From Panulirus ornatus (lineage: Eukaryota > Arthropoda > Malacostraca > Decapoda > Palinuridae), in NCBI RefSeq assembly GCF_036320965.1, contig NC_092287.1, positions 2,901,797 to 2,965,796 on the forward strand: 64,000 bases of DNA, written 5' to 3'. Positions 22,067 through 32,690 of this stretch are shown piece by piece. The stretch's first letter is position 1. Each line of letters starts with the position of its first letter. A program made the position numbers and the translations under genes. The notes below the pieces were generated by a model. That model did no database searches. It was not told where the DNA came from and worked only from the letters and a program-made list of their open reading frames with translations.

Positions 22067-22519
22067 CTGGAAATAACAATGATTCAGCAATGGGATAAGG
22101 AATGGTAACATCTTTGAAATCAAGTTTCTCATTTAACATGCTCTATTCAGAATCATTTTGTGTCAATATCATCACCTAGCTGTAGGTGTTTTAATGAAAG
22201 AGTGGTTATTTCTACACAGATCACAATAAGTTATCATCTGTTTAAAGATCCAGGTTTCCAATTTTAAGTATGATCTGCAAATGGTTGTTAACTCACAAAA
22301 AAAAAAGAATAATTATATCATTACCATAGGATATGAATGGATACCTTTATGCTGGGTTAGCATATGAATGGATACCTTTATGCTAGGTTAATGACAAAGA
22401 AAACCTTCAACCATATTCAGTTACATGTGATAAGCCAAGTTGATTGATCCTATCCTGTAATATACTCTATACTAGTTGTTTTTCCATTTGATACCCTAAA
22501 CTGAACAATTGTTACATAA

Positions 22520-22985
22520 GATAAAGTTTGCCAAGGCAACAAGAGTGGATGTGATTAAAAGTGAGTTTCTTAAAGAGGGTGACATGGCCACTGACTGGGT
22601 GAACAGGCTGTTAAAAACATCTGAACAGCCCAAAGGGAGGTGCCAAAGAACTGAGAAAATGTATGCCTTGGCTCACCCTAATGAAAGCAAGTCACCCATC
22701 CCCATATGTATCACATTACTACAATTTGCTCTATACTATGCACACCTCACAGTTTCCTGCCTGTTCAGCACCTTAAAGCTGAGAGCATCGTTCACTCCAT
22801 CCTTACACTTTCAAGTTGGTCAATCCCTTCTCCTTGTTCTCTGCACTTTTGATATGTGTACCCTTTTAGTCAACCGCTTCTTATGTCCAAACTGTTTTAG
22901 AATACCATTTTCAATTTCTTCAGACACATTCTACTTACCACCACACTTCTCTCTTGCCTCATCATTCATATTCAGTCAACCATCC
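22520..22985. mobile_element. LINE fragments in opposite orientations
   Basis: 22520-22640 reads on plus like the pre-RT region (K-A-T-R-V-D-V-I-K-S-E-F-L-K-E-G-D, the AAGVDVIPVE-type motif). From about 22720 the sequence is the inverted 3' coding end, strongly decayed. The junction suggests a rearranged element. Confidence 0.6.
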
Positions 22986-23054
22986 TTACACCACATAAAT
23001 GTACTCAAACGTTTCATTCCCAATACATACAGCCTTTCTTCATCTATTCCTGGT

Positions 23055-23800
23055 GCTACCTTGCTAACGTAAGAAACAGTTTGATCAAGTAAGTATTGAA
23101 AGAGTAAGAGAGATGTGTGGAAATAAAAACAATGTGGTTGAGAAAGCAGAGGAGGGTGTGTTAAAATGGTTTGGACATATGGAGAGAATGAGTGAGGAAA
23201 GATTGACAAAGAGGATATATGTGTCAGAGGTGGAGGAAACAAGGAGAAGCGGGAGACCAATTAGGTGCTTCCTTGCTAATGCAGGAAACGGTTTGATCGA
23301 GTAAGTAATGAAAGAGTAAGAGAAATGTGTGAAAATAAAAAGAATGTCGTTGAGAGAGCAGAAGAAGGTGTGTTAAAATGGTCTGGACATATGGAGAGAA
23401 TGAGAAAGGAAAGATTGACAAAGAGGATATATGTGTCAGAGGTGGAGGAAATGCAGAAGCAGACCAATTTGGAGATGGAATGATGGAGTGAAAAAGATTT
23501 TGAGTGATCGGGGCCTGAACATAGAGGAGGGGTAGAGGCATGCAAGGAATAGAGTGAACTGGAACGATGTGGTATACTGGGGTTGACATGCTGTCAATGA
23601 ACTGAACCAGGGAATGTGAAACATCTAGGGTAAACCATGGAAAGTTCTAAGGGGCCAGGATGTGGATAAGGAGCTGTGGTTTCAGTGCATTACACATGAC
23701 AGCTTGAGACTGGGTGTAAACAAATGAACAAATGTGGCCTTTTTTGTCTGTTTTCCTAGCACTATCTTGCTGAAGCAGGGAAATGACACTCAAGTATAAC
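23055..23800 (+). mobile_element. Rearranged LINE fragments with an internal tandem duplication
   Basis: Two successive units (about 23055-23265 and 23266-23480) each begin with LINE 3'-tail sequence (CTTGCTAA...GGAAACGG) fused to internal sequence (TTTGATCGAGTAAGTAATGA). They then run through AGAGATGTGTGGAAATAAAA, GGTTTGGACATATGGAGAGA and AGGATATATGTGTCAGAGG. The second unit continues to the normal 3' end at about 23800. Confidence 0.75.
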
Positions 23801-23877
23801 AAATAATATAAGAAAATCAAATATACATAGACAGACAGACAGACTCCTCTACCTACCTGCAATATCCAGAGGCCCCT

Positions 23878-23925
23878 TGAGGGCATAACTTCCTCCTCAA
23901 ACAGTACAAATAGGTGATTACCAGG
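23878..23925 (-). repeat. Dispersed core repeat fragment
   Basis: On minus it reads GTAATCACCTATTTGTACTG followed by TTTGAGGAGGAAGTTATG, matching the start of the core repeat seen intact at 48808. Confidence 0.6.
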
Positions 23926-24169
23926 ACCTGCTTCTATAAGGCTCCTGTAGTTGTCAGGAAGCTAGTCATGTCCAATGGATGAGACCAAAAATCATGTTTA
24001 TGTCTTTGAGGATTAAGCAGATGACAAATGAAAGGCAAGTGCTCAGTATCTTCTGTGTAGTACTTGTGTCTTAAGTATGAGGGGTTTGGTGATATGATGA
24101 AATGGAGCTTGAAGTGTTGGAGAGAAAGGTCATACCCCAATCACACACAAGCAGAAAGTTTACTCATAC

Positions 24170-24319
24170 CTGTTGTGATAAAATGTTCCCCCATTAAGCT
24201 CTTCCGTGAACACTTCGTTTCCATTTGTCCAGAAAAAGCGACTGTTGAGGTGCACCACAGAACGAAGTTGTTTGAAATAAGCCTGTTGTGTATTGGCTCT
24301 TAAATTGGTCACTGAAGTC
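24170..24319 (-). CDS. ROS1: ROS1-like exon 10: YWTD propeller 1 blades
   Basis: This 150-nt exon (phase 2 to 2) encodes residues 457-506. It includes LRSVVHLNSRFFWTNGNEVF, a blade ending in F-F-W-T-N-G comparable to YWTDG. The acceptor lies behind a long pyrimidine tract and is CTTTCAG. The donor is GTATGA. It continues in frame into exon 11. Confidence 0.93.
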
Positions 24320-24524
24320 CTGAAAGCCATAATTGAGATGAAAAGAGAAACAAACACAAAAAAAAATATATAAAAAGTACCAAAAATCTTTGTGAAATAT
24401 ATCAATGCTCTGGTAATAAAAACTGCTGTAAAATGTATGGTCGCCAGAAACAACATATGAGATTACATTTACCACAGACCATAGAATGAGGAATGCACCA
24501 ATATTTACCTGTAGTCAGACTTAC

Positions 24525-24722
24525 CCATCTAGGGAGACTGCCAGCATTGTGTTATTTTTTCGGTCAGCAACAAGAACCTGAAAGTTGGGTGGATCCAAGA
24601 CAAGCCCTCCTAGATCAGGAGCAGGCAAGACAACCTTAGGATTTGATGCTTCCACAATCTTATCATTCAAATCCAGACGATGTAATCCTTTATCCACATC
24701 TTCGGATATCCACCAGATATAT
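24525..24722 (-). CDS. ROS1: ROS1-like exon 9: YWTD propeller 1 blades
   Basis: This 198-nt exon (phase 2 to 2) encodes residues 391-456. It begins YIWWISEDVDKGLHRLDLND, completing the PYNG-Y-x-W-W blade start of the previous exon. It then carries the next blade with LVLDPPNFQVLVADRKN and ends SLDG, the usual blade turn. The acceptor is TTATTTTGTTAG and the donor is GTAAGT. Confidence 0.94.
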
Positions 24723-26304
24723 CTAACAAAATAAAAATTTTCATATCAAACATCATATGCTGGGATCTCTATATTGGTCATAAAATTTCAAGTCTTTTCA
24801 CTCATTTCTGGTGAATCAACTCCAAGTTATTCTCCCTGAATAAGTGCCTGGTAGCAAAAAGTGACATTTAGCATGAAAATAATACTAAGATATTGAAGTA
24901 CAAAATCGGTTCTAATGTTCAATGTGAATAACCACAGTCACACAACAAGGGAAGAGAAAATGGGTGAAATAAGCACAGGCTGAGGGAACAGGGCTTGAGA
25001 AAATAACAATAACAAAAAGAATATTAAGTTTCTATTCACCAGTACCTAAAACCATTAGATTATACAATCAAAGTTGCAACAAAAGTAAATGCACTTTAAT
25101 AATTCAAATCCAGCTACTTGAAGGCAAGCAGTTGCCAAATTTCAGAACTTTTCATAATACGGTTATCAGTGCAGGTGGTGCATTATAAATGAAAATTATT
25201 AACCTCAAGACATAACAAAGACAAACTTATAGTCATAAGTTTTTGATAAATCATTAATAATTTTATCACACAATAATACTCCCTCCTCAAAACACACAAC
25301 ACTGCCACTAATCACCATGCTGCCTCCCTCCCCACACACAGATAACGAACGCTTCAGCTCCCCAACACACTCACACCTCCCTCCTCACAACACACATCAC
25401 TACCTCTCTCTAGCACACTCTCATTCCTTTCCTTGCCAGACACATCACTACAACTCCCTAACACACTGTGATTACATAAACGCTGTAGTGCTGGGGGTGT
25501 ATCAAGCAAACAGTAATCTCCCAAGCACTGGATTTCAGGAGTTGCTAGATTTTGGAATGCTGGATTTGAGATATTTGCAAGATCAAAATATCATTTACAT
25601 ATATGGATGAGAAGAATGGCTTCCCAACCATAATTCAATAATGAAAATAAAAATCAAGATAAGTACACCCAATTTTGTAAATCAAGAAAGGTGCATCCAT
25701 ATACACAACATAAGTGAAATAATAAAGAAAATACATTTATGTGTATAATAAAGCACAAACATTTTTTGATCCACTAAGCCAGAAACATTCATTTATGTAA
25801 TAACCAAAAAAATTTACTTACGTAATGAAGCTGAAATTTTTAAGTACATAGCAAAGCAGTAACATTTTCTACTCATTAAGGTAGAGGCATTTATATATAC
25901 AATAAACCAGGATCATTTAACTACTCAATAAGGCAAAAACATTTATCTAAGAAAAAAATGTGAAAGGAATTAAGACAGCACAATAGTTGTAGGAGGAAAT
26001 GCATAAGAGAGAAGGCTGAAACAGTACACGAAGTAAGAGGGAAAGAAACAAAGGGATATAAATACAATCTGAAAATAAAAACTTGTTATACATTACACAA
26101 ATAATTCACGACAATCATTCATCTTGCATGAAGCATTAATGACCCTTTACTTCAGTGTCCTATATAAATAAAACTCTGGAAAGATACTAGTGCTTTTACT
26201 TACTTCATTCTTAGGGAAGTAACTGCATTAACTGCAAGGCAATATGAATGAATATTCATTTCACAAAAATGTTATATCAACAGCAAAACTTGTTTCCCAC
26301 TTAC

Positions 26305-26608
26305 CCATTATATGGATCAACTTGGAGGTGCTTTGCCTCATAATGAAGTTCTCCATGTATTAAAACAGGATTTTTTCCTATCAAACTACAGCGCCAAAGT
26401 TGCCACATCTGATCCACTGGCTCTTGTAAGTGAACAATGTAATAAAGATAATCATACAACCAGTCAACAGACAGGCTTAACGGGTACCCGTGGATGTGGT
26501 TCTGTGTCAAAAGAATTCGCATTTGACGAGAGGATGGCAGCAGTTGGAATATGGATCCACTTGTGTCACTTATATATATCACACCTAAGCGAATATGCAC
26601 AGCCATTC
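26305..26608 (-). CDS. ROS1: ROS1-like exon 8: YWTD propeller 1 blades
   Basis: This 304-nt exon (phase 1 to 2) encodes residues 290-390. Blade-like repeats are clear: GVIYISDTSGSIF, then LSLSVDWLYDYLYYIV, a D-W-L-x-x-x-L-Y-x motif diagnostic of LDL-receptor class B propeller blades. It ends LQVDPYNG, the usual turn leading into the next blade. Human ROS1 has SIDWLYQRMYFI and ADSYNGYVF at the equivalent places. The donor is GTAAGT. Confidence 0.95.
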
Positions 26609-26737
26609 CTGTGAAAACAGACAATTCAATTAATAAACAGAATATCTGGGAGTAAATCACTGCAGAGACAGGTTAAGAGCAATCTGTTGAAACTGTTGTA
26701 CATTAAAGGTACATTAAATACAAGTAGCACAACAAAC

Positions 26738-26860
26738 CTGTAATATTGTGTTGCCCAGTAGTGTTATAGATATGTTGAGGAGTATCCATGATGTCAAGAC
26801 CTAGTTTTGATAAGCTTGGACCTGATGTGAGAAGCAAATATCCTTGGCCATCATCAACAG
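26738..26860 (-). CDS. ROS1: ROS1-like exon 7: start of YWTD propeller 1
   Basis: This 123-nt exon (phase 1 to 1) encodes residues 249-289. It opens AVDDGQGYLLLTSGPSLSKL, matching the position where human ROS1 has its AVQ..QWLFLS segment leading into the first propeller. The end has two close sequons (NTT and NIT). The acceptor is TTGATTTTTCAG and the donor is GTTTGT. Confidence 0.9.
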
Positions 26861-27996
26861 CTGAAAAATCAAATGACAAAGTTAAATCTGATGGAAACAT
26901 ATCTTATTCATAACTAGTACACTTGCTGAGAAACAAGAAATTTCAAAGATAAGCATGAAAGGATACATTGGTAATCACATCCAAGTTTACATGCATCAGC
27001 CCTTCAGTGGATCTTGTGAATTCTTCTTATAAAAGATAAAATGAAAATGAAACCAAAGGCACTGTATTGACATAGCAACCATGGCATCCTCGTCCTCCTT
27101 GCTTACTGGTCGAGTCAATTTTCCCCCATAGTGACCATCTCCATATGCCATGGGCCAACAGAGTGGGAGAAAACTTACACCAGATGTGATCATTCAAACA
27201 TTTAAGTCAAAAGCTCTCTCCTTACATTACATGGGGATTTCTGTATCTTGTGAAGGTTGGCATCCATGTCTACAACCATAAGCAGGACACATATTTTAAA
27301 AGGTGGAAGATTATCAAAATTTTAAAATACTAAAATATAAAAAAAGTCACTACACAGCTTTGATACACTTCCACATTTATTTCATGTCACTTATACCATT
27401 ATCTACTCTCACACAAGCAATAGTTTCATTTTAAAAACACTTCACAGTAACCAGCAGCCTATAATGAACACCAAAGATTCAGGAGTGTTCAGTGCTTTCT
27501 TGTTGATTTTATCAGGCATTTTATCAGATTCCACTATGCCTACCTAAAAGGCATGATCAATCATAATACAACCATTTACTTTGCAAACTATGCAGGAGAA
27601 TTAATGCTTTTGTAGTTCTTAAAATGATCTTTACTCCTACTTCTGCTCGTCACCTATATTGCAGAATAAAGAATGGAAGCCCACAGGGAAAAGGGATGGG
27701 AAAGATGAGAGGAGAACAAGATAGCTGAGAGGATAGGTGCAGCAGAAGGTGCTATCACTCCTGTGTCTACAGCAGGAAATTCAAGAGATAACTTTTTACT
27801 CAAGAAGAAATGTTTTCTCAGGGAAACCTTAAAGAAAGGATACATATATATTTGGATGTGGTGGCGCACTTAACAGAGAATATCATCTGAGTAACATGTT
27901 AAAGATAATAAAATTAGAGCCAACTTTCACCTGAGCTAAACACAGTATATACTCATCAATGCAGAATATTGATGTATACCATTGACAGTTCCTCAC

Positions 27997-28115
27997 CTGG
28001 GGAGTTGGGATAGGTAGTAACTTGCACAACAACAGCAGGGCCCTCTCCTCTGTGATTGGTTGATGTTAAATTGAGTAGGTATGTAGTGTTTGCTGACAGT
28101 TCAGAAAGAATGTAC
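27997..28115 (-). CDS. ROS1: ROS1-like exon 6: end of second FN3 domain
   Basis: This 119-nt exon (phase 2 to 1) encodes residues 209-248. It includes LSANTTYLLNLTSTNHRGEG, the FN3 F-strand pattern L-x-x-x-T-x-Y followed by the N-x-x-G-x-G loop. An N-glycosylation sequon is visible (NLT). It closes the FN3 pair that precedes propeller 1. The acceptor is TTCTCCACAG and the donor is GTGAGG. Confidence 0.93.
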
Positions 28116-28533
28116 CTGTGGAGAATTCATATATGATCATCATGTGGCAATATCAAATCTCTTTAGTTTGGCTGGCTTACTTTATTTCAGAAGAATGAAA
28201 TTTCAGATTTCATGCTTAAAACTTTCTTCAATGTACACTACATATAATTATTGCATAATCTTTCAGGCATGAACAATGATATCTTTAAATCATACTATTC
28301 ATCAAAGTTTAGTTAGATGTAAACCATTTGTACCTAAAACTGGTTTATTAATGTTTGAAATACATATTAACATAATCTCTTAAAGGATTTACCACATGGA
28401 CAATAACAATGAAAGCGGCTTGAAACATTGAAAAACTGTTCTTGAAAGAGTGCAGTATAGTATAAGCACTTCAGGAAAACTCTAATCATAGTATATACAA
28501 TGCAGACTTTACTCCATCACAGAATCCTCTCAC

Positions 28534-28681
28534 CTCCTTTCAGCATTGGCATCTATATTGTCTCTCATTTCTTGCTTTCCATGTGCATCCTTGGAATACA
28601 AAGTGTATGAAATAAGATCTCCACCAGGGAAAAGCGGAGGCTCCCATGTCACTTCTACACGAGACCAGTCGAGGGGCACAG
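28534..28681 (-). CDS. ROS1: ROS1-like exon 5: second FN3 domain, N-terminal part
   Basis: This 148-nt exon (phase 1 to 2) covers residues 160-208. It contains VEVTWEPPLFPGGDLISYTL, a canonical FN3 B-C region whose W-x-P-P-x-F-P-G-G run is also found in FN3-2 of human ROS1. The start was chosen by frame. An AG a few bases further upstream (CCTAAG) would break the frame, while the AG giving |CTGTGCCCC restores Ala-Val-Pro-Leu. The donor is GTGAGA. Confidence 0.92.
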
Positions 28682-29021
28682 CTCTGAATTCCTTAGGATA
28701 AAATCATATCCTTATGATACTAGAAACTCATCTATCACATTGAATGACTTCCAATGATAATCTTTTACATGTATACTAACAGCACATCTCTATACAGCAT
28801 TCAAACCAAGCCTGATTTTGGTAAAAATATTTTTTTTAAGTTTAAAGTTTACAATTCATTATTCAAATATCAGATAAAGTCTTAGTTTAATATTAAAGAG
28901 AGGAAAAATCAGTTCTACAGCATTTCATCTCATTTTCATCAGAGATAAGGGAACAGTCATTCAAATAATTAATCATTACATCCATCCAATTATGCAAAAA
29001 AAAAAAAAATACATAATTTAC

Positions 29022-29127
29022 CCTTGGAGGAGATCTTGGTGGTCCTGATGCTAGGGTACTAATCCATGAGCTAGTTTTGGACATGACGGGAGCGTGACCA
29101 GGAAGAACTAGCCACGCGATTCGAAAC
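29022..29127 (-). CDS. ROS1: ROS1-like exon 4: end of first FN3 domain
   Basis: This 106-nt exon (phase 0 to 1) starts FRIAWLVLPGHAPVM, which continues the FN3 strand begun by PYTKYQ in the previous exon, as FRV follows the equivalent motif in human ROS1. It ends in a proline-rich linker (SGPPRSPPR) of the sort found between adjacent FN3 domains. The acceptor is TATTTTCTCAG and the donor is GTAAAT. Confidence 0.93.
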
Positions 29128-29361
29128 TGAGAAAATAAAGATAAACATTTATTCAACAGAAAATTATCTAAGATGCCTGAGTTACCAAATCAAGGTTACA
29201 AAATCTTAAGGATGCGTATCTAATCATTTACGCTTAATGAATATTGATAAGCTTTTCCAACATTCAACAAGTTAATTTCTACATTGACTGTGGTAACAAA
29301 AATGTCAGCATTGTTTCAGTGAGCAAAACAACTTTTACACTAAGATACAGTACCGTCATAC

Positions 29362-29585
29362 CTGGTACTTTGTATATGGCTTGAGATCCTCCACAACAAC
29401 ATCAGTCGTGTTCAGCTGGTAGTTTGATTTGTAATACACCCACTCCCCTGGGACCTTGTTCTGCTGATACTGTACAAGGTACCTAACACCCTCGACCTGT
29501 GGAGCGCCATTCCAGCGAAGACCTACACTCGAACCACTGACACTCCCACCAACCAACTGGGGGGCATCAGGCCTTTTAATTACCT
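29362..29585 (-). CDS. ROS1: ROS1-like exon 3: first FN3 domain, N-terminal part
   Basis: This 224-nt exon (phase 1 to 0) covers residues 50-124. It begins with the proline-containing FN3 A strand (RPDAPQLVGG), has the B-strand tryptophan in VGLRWNG, and ends with LKPYTKYQ, the L-P-x-T-x-Y motif typical of FN3 strands E-F. The segment between, with GEWVYYKSNYQ, aligns well with the first FN3 of human ROS1, which has a SWTYTK-type sequence at the same place. An AT microsatellite and a LINE fragment sit immediately upstream in the intron. Confidence 0.95.
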
Positions 29586-29598
29586 CTGAAAAAGGGAG

Positions 29599-29659
<61 letters not shown>
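29599..29659. repeat. (AT)n microsatellite
   Basis: About 30 uninterrupted AT units between receptor exon 3 and a plus-strand LINE fragment. The LINE starts right after it. Confidence 0.98.
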
Positions 29660-29662
<3 letters not shown>

Positions 29663-30040
29663 AACACATGAAGAGAATGAATGAGGAAAGGTTGACAAAT
29701 ATATCTCAAAAGTGGAGGGATTAAAAAGAACGGGGAGACCAAATTGGAGGCGGAAGGATAGAATGAAAAAGATTTTGGCCTGAACATGCAGGTGGATGAA
29801 AGGCATGCATAGGATAAATTGAACTGGAATGATGTGATATACTGGGGTTAACGTGCTGTCAATGGACTGAACTAGGGCATGTGAAACGTTCGGGGTAAAC
29901 CAGGGAAAGGTCTGTGGGGCCTGGAGGTGTCGTTTTGGTGCATTACACATGCCAGCACGAGAATGGATGATAGCAGACGTGGCCTTTCTTCGTCTGTTCC
30001 TGGCGATGCATCACTAACGTGGGAAACGGAGATCACAGTG
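29660..30040 (+). mobile_element. LINE 3' fragment
   Basis: It begins at the GHMERM equivalent (ACACATGAAGAGAATGAATG) and runs through GATTTTGGCCTGAACATGCA and GGAATGATGTGATATACTGG to the tail with CTAACGTGGGAAACGGAGA. It lies in the intron between receptor exons 2 and 3, antisense to the gene. Confidence 0.85.
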
Positions 30041-30280
30041 CACATGGTCTTATTTCCTCCATATTCATACACACCCAGGCTAATATAAGCCCTTCTTAAC
30101 TTTCCACAATACTCAGTGAACTGCTTTGAGCAAGATCAGTCTCGACACCATCAGCAAGGAACAAAATTCTACTTCATGCTGAGTATAAAGGCGCAAGGAA
30201 AGGAAAGTCATATTTCAGACATTAGTGAATAATACAAATACTTGAAAACATGTAGTAACCATGAAGGCTTGGTACCATAC

Positions 30281-30368
30281 CTTCCACTTGACGCAGGTAG
30301 GACTGAGCAGCGTACACACACCCCATTGTACAGAACATAGTGTCCTCACTCTGCCAACCGTGCAATGT
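30281..30368 (-). CDS. ROS1: ROS1-like exon 2: CxxGC motif
   Basis: This 88-nt exon starts in phase 0 after TTTTTATTTTTCAG and ends in phase 1 before GTATGG. It encodes residues 21-49, including FCTMGCVYAAQSYL. The CxxGC followed by an aromatic residue resembles the conserved N-terminal motif of human ROS1. The segment links the Cys-rich module to the first FN3 domain. The joined codon with exon 3 is GAG (Glu). Confidence 0.88.
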
Positions 30369-30822
30369 CTGAAAAATAAAAATCATCCTCTGTGGAAAGG
30401 GTATCATAGGCCTAACTGTGACGCTCCTTTCTGGTGTAATTTTATGGTCGTGGAGTGCTTACCTAACGACGGTTGGCTCATAAATTGTACAAAATGAGTG
30501 TGCATAATAAAACTTCATTTCATATATTACAACCAGAATCAAGCTACAGTTAGGCTAATAAATAGTTTCCCAATATCTGCTGACAAGTGTGAAGATTATG
30601 TATCCATAAAATATCCTTTAATACTGCAGTAGAAAAATCAAACTACACTGAATCCTACGCATACACTAAATCACTTATACATTTGTTATAATTAATTCAT
30701 CCATATATCTATCAACTGACAATTTTCACAGTTTTCAGAGTTGTCACACATCACTGGACGTCATATATCCCGATTTTTTTTTTTTTCTCAATCAGCAGCT
30801 AAACAATCACAAGTCAACTTAC

Positions 30823-30882
30823 ACATGTCTGCTGACACGATGATCGCGTGCCTTCCCTCCAGTCCTCACAACCCGTGTGGCA
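30823..30882 (-). CDS. ROS1: ROS1-like exon 1 of those placed: N-terminal Cys-rich module
   Basis: This 60-nt phase 0-0 exon has a good acceptor (TTCTTTCAG) and a strong donor (GTAAGTTG). It encodes CHTGCEDWREGTRSSCQQTC, with four cysteines in two CxxxC/CxxxxC-like pairs. Human ROS1 has a comparable Cys-rich stretch just after its signal peptide, followed by a CxxGC motif as in the next exon here. The exon is too short for a simple open-frame search. Its assignment rests on the paired splice sites, the phase match and the cysteine pattern. The start codon and signal peptide must lie further upstream, at higher coordinates. Confidence 0.75.
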
Positions 30883-30894
30883 CTGAAAGAATAA

Positions 30895-31215
30895 AAAAGG
30901 TTTTATGGTCTCTGGCTTTGTTATGTCCTGTCTTTGTTTTTGCCCTCTGGTTTAGCTATGTTGTGACTCTATGTGGTAGGATTGTATGTCCTCAGGTTTT
31001 GTTATATCCTCTGGTCTTTGGAATGTTCTCTGGTTTTGTTGTGTCCTCTCGTTTTTTGTGTTCGGTTCTGTTAAGTGCAGGTTTTGTTCTTTGGTTTCCA
31101 AGTTTTGTTAAGTCCTCTGATATATTTTCTGGTTTTGTTTGGTTCTCTGGTTACTCTCCTAAGTTTTTGTTGTATCCTGTGGTTTTGTCATGTCCCTGGT
31201 TTATGTTCCTAGTTT
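30895..31215. repeat. Degenerate minisatellite, TCCTCTGGTTTTGTT unit
   Basis: At least ten imperfect units of about 20-22 bp, built on TCCTCTGGTTTTGTTATG, are interrupted by short variable spacers. The stretch happens to be open on plus but its protein would be low-complexity, so I treat it as non-coding. Confidence 0.8.
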
Positions 31216-31339
31216 CCATCTATGTGAGGAAATCCTGTTACTGTAACTGACCTCGTCACATCAGGTCTTGCTTTGTCTTTCTCATACACTATGTTTGCCA
31301 CTTCTACTGTTTTAGTGTGATTTTATTATTCACATTATC

Positions 31340-31398
31340 AGTTGTGTGCTACGGGGAGAATTTTACGCTTGTCTTGGCCCCCATCTCTGTCCTTACCT
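31340..31398 (+). repeat. Dispersed core repeat fragment
   Basis: TACGGGGAGAATTTTACGCT followed by TGTCTTGGCCCCCATCTC matches the middle of the core repeat at 48808. Confidence 0.55.
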
Positions 31399-32660
31399 AC
31401 CATGTAAGTACTGTGTTTGTATTTACATGCTTAATAATGTTATACGCTTTAATGTGCGGGAGAGATATGCTTACACTTAAAATCGCTTAGCTTTTCCAAG
31501 TTTTTAAGAAACTGAAGGTCCTTGACTCTAAATCCTTGTTGAAATAAAACGCAACAAATATTCAATATTTTGTTAACAAAGAGAAATATGAACGTGATAT
31601 GTCGAGCACAGGACAGCCTAGACTCTACTTATCTGTAATTATCCATTTGTAGTGTACAGGAATGCTAATGATATTCCTATACTAAGTCAAAGTCTTATTC
31701 CCCGAATATTATGTCTTGCCTCATGTAATATGCTGTCTCTGTTCTGTATTACCCAATCACTTTGTAATTCAGTTCCTGTCTATACAGTATATTACGCAAT
31801 TTGTTGATACAAAAGACTCCACACACAAAAGGGATTCACACAGAGACAGACTACTGATTCTTTTCGAGGTTGTCTGTGATAGTGGAAGGTATCAGAAACT
31901 CACAGATTACTGTGGTAAAAGCTAGAAGCCAAACAGATAATTCACAGAGAACAACCTGCAGACTGTCACTGTGACTATGGAGGCGTAAATAATGGAAGTC
32001 GTGAACTTCAAGCGAAGTACTGCGCAGGATACGGACCCACTAGATCATTATTCGGTCTCCTAACGCCTACCTGTCACTCTCCTATATCGTGTATTGTACC
32101 CGCTATATGCTCGATGCCTCCTTCCACCTGGCTTTCCTGATTCCTTCATAAGAGTTATCAGACATACAGTCTCGCGATACAGAAGACAAAAACCTTAAAA
32201 AAGAAAGGTCCTTACCTAGAACCTGGGGTTGTGAATGAGTTATAAGAAAACCTACAGAACGATAGGAACCAAGAAAGATTCAGGTTAACACGTAGTAGTT
32301 TGCAGTGCGCTTGCCTATGAATGGAACCGTCTGTCATCTCTCCCTAAACATCAATGTCATTTGGCTGGTACATCAGTATCTTCGCGCCATCACGTCACCG
32401 GTACGCCGCATTTCATCCCAGTTTTCTCCTTACATATCCCGAAAACACTCGTTCATTCACTTCGTGGCGAATGGCTCATTAAGTCGAGTAAGATAGGCTT
32501 CTGCTGGGGCGGCAAGACGCTCCCTGAACTGCCTTAGGAAAATAAACGAACGCCCGGATACAAGACGGTTTGGTACGGAGGAGGACGACCAACGCGGTAT
32601 ACGTGTGCGACATTACATATATGTGCATGAATGGTAACGTTAACACGTACCTTACATTAC

Positions 32661-32690
32661 CTTTCTTTCCTGCCCTAGGATCGCGTGGCA
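32661..32690 (-). CDS. Candidate 30-nt microexon upstream of the receptor
   Basis: The segment is bounded by a strong acceptor (TTTCTTTTTACAG) and a good donor (GTAATG). It is exactly ten codons in phase 0-0 (CHAILGQERK), so it could be spliced before the Cys-rich exon without changing frame. Both segments begin with TGCCAC after their acceptors. Coding character cannot be judged on ten codons and the match may be chance. Confidence 0.22.

Larger units (their letters stand above)
22067..24169. other. Intron between receptor exons 11 and 10, mosaic of LINE pieces
   Basis: The intron holds a 31-bp duplication (22331-22392, ATATGAATGGATACCTTTAT in both units) and LINE pieces in both orientations: 22520-22640 plus, 22720-22985 minus, 23055-23800 plus. 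It also has a dispersed core repeat at 23878-23925. Confidence 0.7.
24723..27996. other. Introns around receptor exons 7 and 8
   Basis: The introns 24723-26304, 26609-26737 and 26861-27996 are AT-rich. Apart from a CA/CT-rich stretch at 25270-25470 with repeated CACAACAC/CCTCCC words, I see no mobile element, RNA gene or extra exon in them. Confidence 0.6.
707..30882 (-). other. ROS1: ROS1/Sevenless-family receptor tyrosine kinase gene, ectodomain part (26 exons)
   Basis: This region holds 26 minus-strand exons that splice in phase into 4531 nt of open coding sequence. Residue numbers used below count from the first placed exon. Domains in order: Cys-rich module (1-40), FN3-1 (51-160), FN3-2 (160-249), YWTD propeller 1 (250-530), FN3-3 (530-630), propeller 2 (630-890), FN3-4 (896-1005), FN3-5 (1005-1095), propeller 3 (1095-1388) and FN3-6 (1389 onward). 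This order is that of human ROS1 and fits no other receptor kinase family I know. Members are single-pass cell-surface receptor kinases; fly Sevenless binds the membrane protein BOSS. The remaining FN3 domains, transmembrane segment and kinase must lie left of position 1. The start-codon exon is unknown. Exon limits were set by GT-AG sites and frame continuity. The kinase itself is not visible, so the family call rests on the ectodomain. Confidence 0.93.
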
